Below, piece after piece: positions 22,241 to 34,300 of a DNA stretch of 64,000 nucleotides (the first letter of the stretch is position 1; every line of letters starts with the position of its first letter). Source of the stretch: Acheta domesticus. Taxonomy: Eukaryota > Arthropoda > Insecta > Orthoptera > Gryllidae. The notes beneath the pieces are model-generated. The model saw only the letters and a program-made list of their open reading frames with translations. It was not told where the DNA came from and did not search any database. The position numbers were made by a program, and so were the translations under genes. The stretch covers positions 39,083,857 to 39,147,856 of the forward strand of contig JAHLJT010004567.1 in assembly GCA_031308135.1 (NCBI GenBank), in the 5' to 3' direction.

Positions 22241-24175
22241 TGACACAATACCTAGTTTACCATTATCTACACAGTTTCATTTAGGAACCACAACCACCAA
22301 CACAAGCAGAATCAAAGCCAAACTCCCCAAAGACAAATTTCGGTCACCTTAATGTAACTAATAGAAAAATAAATAAATAAAAAGTAACTTTCCACAAGCA
22401 ATTTGTTTTGATTTTTCATTTAGATTTTCTAACAAAATCTCCGAATTATAACTTTCTTTTAACAATTTCCACATCATCTAGGAGGTGTCTCATGAGTTTT
22501 CCTCAAACAGAAGAAAATATTTTACTATATTCCCGCGTATATTTAAGTGTAATGTAACTTCTAAAGCACCTCCGTGCTGATCTTGCAATAAATAAATATA
22601 TCTCCATTTTCTGCTTCACTTCCTTTTCTTCTTCTCGGCCTTCTCTCCCTGTGTACTTCTTTTACTTCTCTCTTAAGTTTTCTTTTTCGTGATCTCTTTC
22701 TTGCATTCATTTCGAAATAGGCGTAGAACGTGTTCTAGCTTCTATGCATAGTTGTCTTGTTGGATACACTTCCTTTTCCTTTAGGTTTGGGTGTGTGTTT
22801 ACGTATTTAATTTCCCCTCGCCAGTGTAAGAAGAAACGTGATTGATTGAAGGTTGCTAAATCATAATTTTGCAAAACTCCTTTTAATTATGAGGATCCTA
22901 CTTCAAATAATATGATATGCAATCTATTTGTAATTTCGATTTACTATCTCTTAGTTGATAGCTTTGAGCTTGAGTTGATAGCTTTTGAGCTCTTAATTGT
23001 TAACTTTTCACTCACTTGTCGAAATGAGGAAGGTACTTGTGATATTTCTTTGCATTCCTCTGCAACTAAGAGAAGTCTATTTTCTACCACGGTTTCAGAT
23101 TTAGCTACCAAATAAAATAAAATTGGAAAATATTGCGATATCTATGAGATAAAGTTTTTGTGTTATGCAAACAATTCCAGTTCAGTTCCAGTTTATGTAT
23201 AAATTAGAAACAAATTTGAAATATAGATTCCACAACGCCACTAGATTGTACATGCCAATTGTTGTGATCGGTTGTTAGTAAGATGTGAAAGAATCTTGAG
23301 GCGTACTTCACTTATTCGCATTTTTCTTTATGAATTTGTTCAGGAATATTTTGCTAATTTCTTTTTTTCCACAAATGGCAACGAAGAACAGTCTCAAAGT
23401 TTTGATTTTGAAGTGGCTGCCTAATTCATTTATTTTTTCATGTACTCTATGAGAACATGACATTTTAATGACCGCCATAAATCTACAATATTTTGTTTAA
23501 AGATTACTTTCCACTGGAAATTAGAATCAATATAAATAAATCAAAGAAACGTAGCGCGTTTTGTTTTCTGTCATGGTATGTAATTAAAAATAATTCAAAT
23601 AAGAAGTAATTATTATTAAAATAGGTTATTTATAATATAACAAAGCAGTGACTTGCAGAAAAAACTCATCTTTGCTTAGCTAACACTTTACCAGCGTAGA
23701 TATACAATAAAAATACAAAGAAAACAATTCTGTTCATGCTTTCCTTTGGTGATCGAGTTCGGTTCTGTATGTTCGCAGATTAAACTCGCGGGCTCGCAGC
23801 ACTGACAAAATGTTTCGAGATCCTTGAAGGATGGACCATATGCAACGAGATATCAGATCAACATGAAGGCCTGAGAGTGGAAATGGGAAGAGGAGAACTG
23901 ATTCCTAAGGAAGGATCACGCGCAGTCTGTGGCCGCTTTTAAGCTTCTGGTCTTATCTAAATGGAATTGAAACGCACAATCAGTTCAGATGAATCGACTC
24001 TTGAATTATCACCTACACAGGGGTTGTTCTCGATCCTATTAGGCCTCAAACTTAAACGTAACTTGTTGCTGTAAACTTGGCAGTGAAATTTACACGTAAA
24101 AACATGTATTCGCAATGACGAAGTTTCGCCTGAAAAACTCAAAATTCAACGTATTGAAGCTTGATCGGTTCAATT
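22240..24175. other. No gene recognised
   Basis: AT-rich. The stretch 23750-23945 is less AT-rich and open in one plus-strand frame around ILEGWTICNEISDQ; I recognise no family and no splice sites stand out. Confidence 0.4.
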
Positions 24176-24179
24176 CTAG

Positions 24180-24205
24180 CATGGTGGAAAGATCTTTCCA
24201 CCATG
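24180..24205. repeat. Perfect 26-bp palindrome
   Basis: CATGGTGGAAAGA followed directly by its exact inverse, with no spacer. The half-site resembles the AATGGTGGAAAA arms of the hairpin at 15.4 kb. Confidence 0.9.
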
Positions 24206-24209
24206 GGTT

Positions 24210-25020
24210 CTATCTTTTCTTTGAATTTACTATCGATGTCTTTATAAGCATATGCGATTAGCGGCTGTATTAGTGTTCGAATTTTCTATATTTTATAAAC
24301 AAGGATTCTCTTGAACAAAATTTACGAGGAATTCGTCGAACATAATTATTGTCACAATAAATGTCCATGTCAAGTTAAAATCACAACAAAAAGACCCAAA
24401 TTCTTACTTTGAATTCACTATACGCATTAAAAGCGTTCATAAACTAGTTTTCTACATTACAATAATGAAATGGCATAACCAACTATCTAAACAGAATCTG
24501 AAATCGACATTTCATTTGCTTCTCGCGGATACTGTTGTGCATTTATTTCTCTCATGCTGCTCTCTAATTGGTGTTCGGTGGAATTCCGACATCAACTTAA
24601 CGTAAATGCTAGGTGCTTGTGAACTCTTACGTTTAAAGATTTACGTCCTAGGCTACGACAAGGGGTTGTGAGTGGTTTCGCTTACTAACTCATTTCTAGG
24701 TTTTGCGGCTACATTACGTTAACGTTTTTGTTTGCATTGTGAATGAGGCTGCGAGAACACAGCTGGGGCCGAATATCCGCGACAGTCAGTATTCGAAGCC
24801 CGGTCTCGCAATGTACAGTTTCGGAAGCGAACTCGTTACCCGTATTGCATCCGATAACAAAACGATTATGTAAATGTTGAATTTTTGTAATTTTAACGAA
24901 CTCTTGATTCAACTAATAGAATGAGATTTTCGCATTTAATCCATTTCCGGATAGGGAGAAATTTGAAGATACATTTAGCTGACGATATTTACTTCGCTAG
25001 TTATTGATTTTTAAAACCAG
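24210..25020. other. No recognised feature
   Basis: 24560-24850 is somewhat GC-richer and includes ATTCGAAGCCCGG, a weak box B-like word on the minus strand. No box A or family match. Confidence 0.35.
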
Positions 25021-25029
25021 AATTTCATT

Positions 25030-25375
25030 TCAAACTAATTGAGACAGAGTCTGCAATATTCTTTCGAAGGCAATAACGTACGGTTGATGACATATTCTCA
25101 TTTACTGAAGCATTTTCCCCACTAGGGCTTTTATCCAGCTGACAGCCGGTTATCCTTTGCGTCCCGTTGAGACGCATGTTCGGCAGTACACTAGACATCA
25201 GCACACTTGCGGGCTCCTCTAATCGGGAGTTAGCAGGACGCGAGTCCCTCGGCGACAACACATACATGAGAGACAAGGGACAAACAACCATGCCCACGGC
25301 AGGACTCGAACTCACGACCCTTTGATTCGAAGCGCTGAGTCGGTACACCCTATCCACCTCGGCATTTACTGTAGC
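25030..25375 (-). mobile_element. tRNA-derived SINE (family D)
   Basis: Read on the minus strand from about 25372: GCCGAGGTGGATAGGGTGTA (box A-like) and, some 45 bp on, GTGAGTTCGAGTCCTGCC (box B), then a body with GGGCATGGTTGTTTGTCCC. Spacing and order match a tRNA-derived RNA polymerase III promoter. The 110-codon minus-strand ORF here is the SINE read through, not a protein gene. The left end is not sharply defined. Confidence 0.6.
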
Positions 25376-25448
25376 GAACTACACTTTAAAAAAATGTTAA
25401 CATACGCATACCAATACCATTATGGTACCCTGACAACACCAATGGAGA

Positions 25449-25476
25449 GTGTGTGTGTGTGTGTGGGGGGGGGGGG
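25449..25476. repeat. (GT)n microsatellite with poly(G)
   Basis: About eight GT units followed directly by 12 G residues. Confidence 0.9.
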
Positions 25477-25479
25477 TCG

Positions 25480-26000
25480 CCAAGTCCCCCCAAAACTGTA
25501 ATATAACCGAGGGGAAATTTTATATGCTAGTGGCATACAGCAGAAAAAACACTCCGCTGAACAAATCCCCACAAAAAGATTTTTAAAATGCACCACGCAC
25601 AGTTGTACAAAGAACAACAAATAAAATTCTCTCGAGTGAAACTGCAACGAATTAAATATTTAAATAAAATCTGTTTGCAAAAACATAGTTCAGTAAATAC
25701 ACAGTACAGCAGTTCTTTTCATACCAGGTTACCGTATTAAAAACATTGATGTTCCATAGCGCAATAAGTGAATAGCAAATACTTAATGCCAGTGACCTCT
25801 TCCTCGCTGTCACGTGAAAGGTGAGTCGTAAGCAGTAAATCACTGTGAATTCGGACGCTATGCGCAGGATAGGTAGAATAATAGGTAGAATAATACAATA
25901 AATGTTCGCATTTTTCAGTCAAAATCGTATCTAACGAAAGCATAGTACACCTCTCACCAAGGCTGGTGGCTGCATAAGTTTCTTTAAATTTCTGAGTGCA
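25480..26000. other. No recognised feature
   Basis: AT-rich with short ORFs only. 25945-26000 runs into the tail of the next SINE. Confidence 0.45.
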
Positions 26001-26004
26001 TTGG

Positions 26005-26566
26005 ATTGATTGATTATTTCGTGTATCCGGACGTGTCAACAGCTATAGACATCAATCTAAGTGTTGTGCATGTTTTTAATCACGAGTGATTGCGGTGATC
26101 TTTCCCGCTGAGTAGTTAGATCCGAAGCCGACTAGCACGTCAACTTTAGGGGTTTCCTTATCCAGGTATCTCCCTCTAGCGGTGCCCCACCCCACCTGGA
26201 ACAAACTCTAACTCGGGACTGGTCTCTCCCGACAAGTGTGGTAATAGTTAATAAAATGTGTGTAAGCTTGTGTGTAAGGGTTGAGGATAGGAGAGATATG
26301 AGGAAAGAAACATCGCGCGTAGTCCGTGGCCCGTTTGTTAAGGTATTGCTTTGACATTCGCCTCTCCTGGTGTTGATCGGAGAAACCACTGGAAAACTAC
26401 CGATCCAGAGCAGCCGCCCGCTAGAATTCTCCTATGGACGGCGTCTGAATTTGACCTAGCTCTCTAACTGGTGTTGAAAATCCTGCCAATCGTTGGGACT
26501 CGAACCCTAAACCTTTCGGTCAGAGGAACTGCTGAGACATTAGTTGATGTCCTGAGCTACTTATGC
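26005..26566 (-). mobile_element. SINE family A, copy 2
   Basis: Minus-strand copy with the head intact: TAGCTCAGGACATCAACTAA (box A side) and GGTTCGAGTCCCAACGATTG (box B and beyond), then the body (TAGCTCTCTAACTGGTGTTG and TTGATCGGAGAAACCACTGG on the plus strand), a short GT-rich region and a GATTGATTGATT tail at the left end. Same family as 30035-30594. Confidence 0.75.
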
Positions 26567-26569
26567 CTA

Positions 26570-29100
26570 TACATGCATTGGAAATTAGTAATATAGGTTC
26601 AAGAACTAACGATTTATGTATTTAATAATGTATTGCTATCATATTACGCTTAACCATTTTTATTTTTAAAGTTTTTTAATATATTTTGAACATTTTCTGT
26701 ACTACCAATATTTTTCGTGAGGAGAAAGGTGGCCACGTGCTTTTTTGAAGAACTAGTTGAGTATTCGCTATGTTGTTTTGAATGAACAACTGAATCGACA
26801 GATAATAAAATATGTTTACATATTTATGGACAGGTCTGATTGTAAGAGAACGCCGAAGGTTCCACATAGCTATTACGTATGACGACGGTTTTCAATTATT
26901 TTGTAAACATCTGATAAACTGGAAAATGGAATATGCCACTCAGGGTGAGAAGGGTTCAAGTTATAAAAGTCCTAAACGATGGAAGTATACATTTCCTCCT
27001 AAACAATGTACGTTCGCTGTAAAACATACAAAAATACGAATGTTTCATTTCTATGCGTTTTGTTAAATGATCAATATTTGAATGTTTTTTAGTGAAGAAA
27101 ACAAAGGGGATACTTTTAGGGATATTCTCCCTGTAGTGTTCATGAAACATTTTGTGGTTTCTGCAAAATTTGTGTGTGGACACTAGTACACATAAGTATT
27201 GATATTCCTCTGTGTCTCCCTCCGGCACTCTTCCCACCTTTTCTGGACCGTACACTTCGCACGTGGGGAGCCGGAGCCGGACATCTCACAATTTCTGCAA
27301 AAAATTGCAAACTTCTTTATCCGGGGTTCGAATATCCGGGAGTCTGATGAATTGAAAAATGTAACACTAACATGATTCTAAGCTTCAATTTTTGGATCAT
27401 TGTATTAATTTTACCCATATATTTGAGTACATTTTGGATTGGTCACGGAAAATGGAGACACATACAGAGAAATAAGTATTTCAAAAAATATTATTTCTAC
27501 AAAAATGAATTTATCCTATTAAATTTGTGAAAGTCAGCACAACATTGTTAGTAGGTGAGAATAGGACGTAATATTTACCTCGTTATTTTTGTTCTTGGAA
27601 CATCGTATTCTTTTCTTCATCATATTCGTTCTCACGAAAGTGGAACCTGAAAAAATAAATAACAATCAATTACTGTGCGTAGTATGCACCACGTGTATAA
27701 TAATTATATTTTTACGTTTATTAAAAATATATTGCATAAACTTTGACAGGACAGAGGCGAATTGAAACAAATAACTGACTTTTCAAGTAGTTTTATATAC
27801 TTTCTAATGACATTCTAGTTTTTAAATTAACAGAAATTAACAGAAATTGCTCCTAGGGATAAAACATGGGTACGCACATTTTTGAAGGGACGATTGCAGC
27901 AAAACTGTCCAGAAGCTTCCTAGGAAAGGGGAATTTATATTGGGATTTCCGGAAAGGGCTACTATTGTTCTTTGAATTTATAAATGAGTTGGCATGTATA
28001 ATCGGGAAAGTGTTTATTTGCAGATGACAGAATATTTTATTGGATCTAGACAAAGTGACCTTGCAAGGGGTCTCGAGGAAATTCACTTGTGAATTTGACA
28101 AATAAAATTTTAAAAAATGCAGAAAAATGCATTTCTTTTTCGAGAAGAGTAATAATATCAATTTTAGTCATTCAAGGAATAAAAGAAGGGTTTTCTCAGT
28201 AAATCTTAGCAAATACTTAACTATTTCTATATTTTGCAAGAAGATTAATATCCGGAAGATGAATTTAGCTCGTAATCACGGCTGATCACTTCGTAATTAG
28301 AAGTTGAAAGAACAATAAAAATTAACAAAGTAGATTGACATTCATTTTACTGCTCAGATTAATTTTTGGAAACACTTCGGCTTGCTCGAATACGTATAAA
28401 TTTGCTCTGGCAAAATAATTCCAGAAAATTCAAAAACAGAACAGACACTTAATTATCCAAAAGGAAATACCGGGAATTACAATACAAGGGAAGCGTTGAA
28501 ACCATTCATTATAAGTACAGAAACGATGAAAAGTGTTGCTTCTATAGAGCGTAACGAAAGGCATCAGTAACAGCAGTAATAAAGAAAAGATTCGATTTTT
28601 CTAAAGAAATTGAAAGAAATAACCACAAGTAAAAATAAAACCTCGGGATCAGAGATCCGATGTAGCAAAATATTCCTTTGCTACTCGTACTCTTGGAGAG
28701 TGAAAACAATTTATCTGCCACAGTTCTAGAGATCTGCCGGAATGTCTGGAAGATTTCAAGAATTGGTTGGGACAATAAAAAAATAGAGAAATTATGAAGC
28801 GGGTCAACGGGTCATTGATCTCGCATAGAATGAAATTTGTGGTATAATTTCAGATCTTGCGATACTCCGCAATGAATTTCGAGAAATAAATAATGCAACC
28901 AAAGAAAAGAGAAATTTTAATATTTTTACTTATACTAAATCTGAGTGAAAATAGTAATAATCTACGAATTGAAATGGTTCATTTGATTTTGAGTGGTTTA
29001 AACATTTTCAATTTATTTCTTAAAATTCTTTGCTGGAATGCTTAGCGTTGTTACACAAGTGTTATTTATTGTATGTACTAGCGGGAGCCTGTCAACAATT
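26570..29100. other. No gene recognised
   Basis: AT-rich DNA with short ORFs (26812-27066 plus, 26956-27255 minus, 27853-28161 minus) without known motifs. 27215-27340 is a small GC-richer patch. Confidence 0.4.
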
Positions 29101-29104
29101 AAAA

Positions 29105-29405
29105 TGAGTTATCTGACTGAGAAGAAAACTACAGAAGTGACAGTTTTGTAAATGCAAGAATTTTAAATACTTGTCCTTCTAGTCCAAAACCCACTGCTTT
29201 TCCGCCAAAGATAATGAACCAGTGTTATGTAAATTTTGCTTGAAGCAATGCCTGAGAAGCATTGTCTGAAGTAAAATACACGTTCAGCAAACGAACCCGT
29301 ATGCTGATCGGAATGGAATTCTTCAGACCCATTGTAGGTGAAAACTCTGAACGAAGCTTCACATGGATTCATATACCTGGTATTTAAAAAAGTAGAGGCC
29401 TCCGA
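29105..29405 (+). repeat. Dispersed repeat R2, copy 2
   Basis: Diverged direct copy of 6655-7020, lacking the 30-bp duplication present there. It ends near AAAAAAGTAGAGGCCTC. Confidence 0.6.
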
Positions 29406-29409
29406 AGAC

Positions 29410-30030
29410 CTTTCAGCCGCCTACCCTCCCAGGCGAATGTCATCCTGTAGACGAGGGCTTCCCCGGGAACATAGAGGTTCCTTAACAACCGTATGGTATT
29501 CCTGATGCACAAAAGGGCAATCTTGACCCAATTCCGAGGCGAGCTAGCTGCGTGAGAAGAAGAAAGAGCTCAAGGAATGACCAATCCAAATGTAAGAAAT
29601 GAAGGAAAGATCTAAAAGCTACATTATGTGACACACCGGTAGCGAATCCGGAGATAAGGTGCGGATGCGATTCCCGCAGTTTCACAATTCCTGAAGTTTA
29701 ATTGGACGAGAGGAGACAATTATTTAGGAACAAGACTTTGAGCGGGAGAGCACGTCTACGAGGCAGGAGCTCTCTCCGAGAGCGGCAGACGATTTCGAAT
29801 CAACGACTTAGAAAGAGTGACGATTTTACTAACTTTCAGGAGAGTAGGCGAGATTACATAATTGTGAGCAGACCAGACTTTCAATAAATCAAGTCATTAA
29901 TTCAACTTGACCGGCAAGCTTACGCCGCCGACTGGCACTTTCGACCTAAACTGTCGTTGATGGCTTACAACGCTTAACAACGCGTATCGGTGACTGCACT
30001 ACTGAAGCTTGCTAACGCTTCGTGCCGAAG
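29410..30030. other. No gene recognised
   Basis: Slightly GC-richer sequence. A 61-codon plus ORF (29702-29887) is Arg/Ser-rich and unrecognised. The mix of a GAGCGGGAGAGCACG purine tract and a later CAATAAAT could be LTR-like, but no partner was found. Confidence 0.35.
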
Positions 30031-30034
30031 ATTT

Positions 30035-30594
30035 CGAATGGGAGAGATGGCTCAGTGCATCAACTGATGTCACTGCAGTCCCTCTGACCGGGAGGTCCTA
30101 CGTTCAAGTCCCGACGACAGTAGGATTTTCGACACTAGCTTGTCAGCTAAGTCAAATTCAGTCGCTGTCAGGAGGAGATGTCTAGCAACCGGCTGCCCTG
30201 ATCGGTAGTTTTCTGTGGTTTCTCCGATCAACAACAGACGATTGCCGGAGCAGTACCCTAACAAACGGACCACGGACCGCGTGCGATCTTTCCATCCTCT
30301 TCCTTGTCCTATCCTCACCCCTCACACACACACACACACACACACACACTAACATGCACTACACTACCACACATGCCGGGAGACCAGTCGGGAGCTTAGA
30401 GCTTGTCCCGTCTAGGGCGGTGCCCCGCTGGTGAGAGATACCTGGTGAGAGGAGAACCCCGCTCGACGGTAGGTCGGCGCCGGATCTCGCCGTCCAGCGG
30501 GGAAAAGATCACCGCCACCCCGCCGAGGAAAACTACACTTACGGTACTAATGACCTCTGTAGTTGACGCGCCCGGAATCACGAATCAATCAACC
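30035..30594 (+). mobile_element. SINE family A, copy 3 (full length)
   Basis: The most complete copy. Head GAGATGGCTCAGTGCATCAA (box A) and TACGTTCAAGTCCCGACGAC (box B), then AGGATTTTCGACACTAGCTT, GATCGGTAGTTTTC, GGACCACGGACCGCGTGCGA, a (CA)n run at about 30323-30348, GCCGGGAGACCAGTCGGGAG, a CpG-rich 3' part, and an AATCAATCAACC tail. It is about 560 bp long. Transcription would be by RNA polymerase III from the internal boxes, with mobilisation by a LINE in trans. The plus-strand ORF at 30403-30663 lies mostly inside the 3' part and is not a gene. Confidence 0.8.
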
Positions 30595-30860
30595 GGAGAC
30601 TTCGTGGCCGCAACAATAACTTCAATTACGCGAGTTGCAACGCCGACGCCAGGAGATCTGTGAAGCCCCCTTTCCACGGCGCGGGTACTTCGGTGACTCG
30701 ACTTCGCCGAGACGACGCTACGCCACCCTCACAGCCTCTCTTCTTTTCCGCCACGCGCCAGCACCATTCTGACGCCATCCGCGCGTCAACTTCCTTGAGT
30801 GCAGACAACCGATTCACGTCCTAATCGTCTATGAGTAACGCATTTACATTGCAACCAGGA
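30595..30860. other. GC-richer stretch, no feature fixed
   Basis: Follows the SINE tail directly. Moderately GC-rich (CGACTTCGCCGAGACGACGC). Short ORFs on both strands, none convincing. Confidence 0.35.
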
Positions 30861-31039
30861 GATGTGCATAGTGACAGGTCTTGTGGAAGTGCTAACACAG
30901 CGTTATTAGAGACTTGCCGAACAGACGTGTAAATCGTCAAGACAAGACCTACGTAACGCATGCTCATTGCAATTTCTTTTGTATAGCTTAAAATTCAAGA
31001 AACAAATGTAAAATACTGTAGAAAAATAGGAAGAAAATA

Positions 31040-31320
31040 ACAGAAATAAACACGTGGGCTCCCCTCAAGAACCACGTTGAAGGAATTCACTGTAATTTCA
31101 TTTAGTAGCATGTGTTGAGCACACCTGATCCCTAACATTGAGAAATCTAACTCAGAGAGACCAAAACCTGAAGATAGTCTCGGATCTATCGCGAGTTCAC
31201 GATAGAAATCTTCGGCTGCTGTCGAAGACAGACGTATAAGGAATGTTCAACGGACTGCCCGCCGATCACATCTGGCGCCCAACCCTGGCAAGCGAACGAG
31301 ACGGGGTTCGTTACAATATC
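31040..31320 (+). mobile_element. Possible LTR end with primer-binding site
   Basis: AATAAACACG at about 31046 could be an LTR polyadenylation signal. A CGATCACA end at 31263-31270 is followed after 2 bp by TGGCGCCCAACC (31273), the sequence type of retrotransposon primer-binding sites complementary to tRNA 3' ends. No gag or pol coding is visible downstream and the 5' edge of the LTR cannot be placed, so this would be a truncated remnant. A chance match remains possible. Confidence 0.35.
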
Positions 31321-34300
31321 AAAGCATGGCAACATTGACATATTTAAAACCTGCAAAACAAATTAAGGCATTCTAACACATTAACATAAAATAACAGTTT
31401 CCACAAATAATAACGCAATTTCAAAAGTGAAGTTTCAAACTCCAACATGTCCCCCCATGAAACTCCTGTCTAGTTAGCACGTACTGACTTCTGGAGGGCG
31501 TTAATTGACCTCTGGAGGCCAGTGATGATATTCTTCTCCAATCCTAGGTTTGCCAATGATCTGCTGAAACTTTTCGATATTACACCAGTTGCTGACAATA
31601 CAGTCGAAATAGTTTTCACTTCTAAAACATGCCACTGTTGTTTTAAAGCAAATATTAGTTCACTGTTTTCGTCGATTTTAGCCTGCTATGTTGTCATTAT
31701 GTTGCTGGTATTGACGACTGCAAAATCAATAAACCAAACTTTCTTGGCAGATTTGTCTCAGAGAGGGAACAAATCGGGTTTGTTGTGCTGAATTGTCCTC
31801 TCGGTCAGAATATTGCGGTCTCAGTATAATTTATTTGTTTCATTTTCAAGTACAGCTTCTGGATGATACTGATAGTATGATGTATCAGCTTCTGAGATAA
31901 CCTGTATTTCTTAACAAATTTGGAATGGATGATGCGCCCACTTGATCGTGCCTCACTTTATCGGCCGTCGAAGCTAAACTATTATTATCAGTAATATTAG
32001 TATTAGTATTATTTTGCATCTTTTCCAGAACAAGTAAAATTCACCCTGCCATTTAAGCAAATATTACTGCTGAAATGCAACACAAAATGTGATGATCTTT
32101 TGTCGTCTTTAAACATTTTTACTTATGTTTTTTTTAATTTATGAACTTGGACATTTAAACTTGGACATTTTTGGACTTTATAAACTTACTCATTTTTGCA
32201 ATTTTCTTATATCATTTATTAGCTGTGACAGAAATGTTCTGATTTAAACAACATGAATAAATGAAGTAATAAGCGTTTCTTTAAGTTGATACGTATGCCA
32301 ATAAACGTAGAAGAATGCTTATAATATTTTATCCCTTGCATAAACGTACTTGGCTGCAGATTGACGACTCGTCCAAATGTAACTTAATAATATATTTTCA
32401 AAGATAAACACAGATGTATTTATCTAGTTCTTAACTAATATTTCATAACGGTAATACTTATAATTTACAGCTATCAATGAAACAATGTACTATATGTTTT
32501 CTCTCCTCTATGAAACTTCGTGTTTTTCATTTATAAATACTTTGCAACGTTTAACATTCACAAGTGATACCGTAATGTTTTCCCTTCGGTATTTGATGGA
32601 TTTTAATTTTTTCCGGGCCATATAAAACATGTGTTATTTTAAAAGTTTCTTTTGTGAATCACAAGTAATGAAATGGCATTTTCTATTAAAATGCGATAGA
32701 AAAATGTTAAGATTGAGCAAAACGAAGTAATTGTTTTATTTTATCGCCAGAACGGTTAAACGAATGCGGAGTGATATATGCAACCCGCACATCACTTGTG
32801 CTGGAAGTGTAGCCTATAACAGGACATTTCTAACAATGTTTGATGTGTAATATTCTAGCCATATCAAACTGGCAGACCCAGTGCTGCCCGACAAACTTTT
32901 AGTAGTTAAGTTAACTGTTGGCATTGACCTAACCATCGCCAAATATTTGAAGGAATAACAGAATAACTGACGTTGTTGTGGTTTAAAATGTCTGAATCAG
33001 ATCTTACATTTTAATTATAATGACTTGTATATTCCACTAATTGTAAATATAAACTTAATTATATAAACAATTACATGCATAATCATCCTTATTTCGGTTT
33101 AAATCATCTTTCCATATCCGTTTATTTTTTTCAATTTGGGTTATACATACTAAAACAAAATATTTCTAATTCTGTAAGAAATCGTACCAAAAACTGTGGA
33201 TCACCTTCGAATTGTCTGAAATTCAATAATTTGTTTTAATAAAAAATATTGAAAGGTTATTATTAATAATAGATGCTTTAATTCATTGCCAAACTAGGCC
33301 TAACGAGAACTCACAGTAGGAGGAAGACCTGTTTTAGGACCATTATTAATAATATCAGTTTAATGATTCAAAATTTTAAATAATCTTATATTTTTAGATT
33401 ATTACATAACCAAGTAAAAATATATTAATAGATTAGGACTCATTTTAAAAGTATCAGGATTTTTAAATCCATTAGAAATACAAAAGATCTTTAAAATTTA
33501 ATCATCAGAATACTGATAGCTTCAATTTTCTATTTTGATTGCTCAACAATATCCATCTCTAACTCTTAAAATATTATGAGAAAAAAAAACATAAAACGTT
33601 TAAAACCTTTCAACAAAGAAAAGCTCGTAGTTGGTACACTCATTATGTATAAAATGTATTAATAGTAATTGACCAAATTGGATTGACTAATGAAAATGTG
33701 ATGGTACAATTTACTTCTCTAAAAACTACTTCTATTCAAACTAGTGGTGCTACAAAAAACGTACTTTCTCGTGTGAGTAACGGTTTTGTAAAATTATAAT
33801 ACCGCAATTTCTGTACATATTAACACATGTCAGCCATGAATTCTAAAACTTATTACCAATCGAATAAAACTCATTACCAGTCATAGGCGCCTAAAATTAA
33901 ATCATTTAAAGGAAAAACATTAACATAAATAGGACAATACCAAACTTAGTTCAATACACCGAGATACATCATCCAACATTGGGAAGTTATTGTACAAATG
34001 TTCAACTGCCGTGTCCCGGAGTTGCATTGCAACGTGATAACTTCTGAAAGGGACTAGCAGAAGATGTATGGGAAATTGTAATTTGAAAATTCGAAAATAA
34101 GCAAAATTACGCTAAACTGCTCCTATTTGAAAAAATGAAAATGATAAAAAAGAATTTTTAGAACAGATTTCATTTAACAAAACATCTCTATATAGCCTAA
34201 TTAGTTAGAGAAAATATGGTAAAAAATATTTTAATTGTTTCAAAAGTTACGAAATACTACTCACACTTCAGACAAAATTACAAAGTACTTATATTTCAGA

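Noticed and set aside
25300..25372. Genuine tRNA gene on the minus strand
   Set aside because: Boxes A and B are present, but the flanks do not form a convincing acceptor stem and SINE body sequence follows; better explained as a SINE head.
30403..30663. 86-codon ORF in a GC-rich stretch
   Set aside because: Most of it lies inside the 3' part and AATC tail of SINE A copy 3.
33280..33960. Possible nuclear copy of mitochondrial DNA
   Set aside because: AT-richness and a few phrases recalled mitochondrial genes, but no frame on either strand gives a recognisable mitochondrial protein, rRNA or tRNA.
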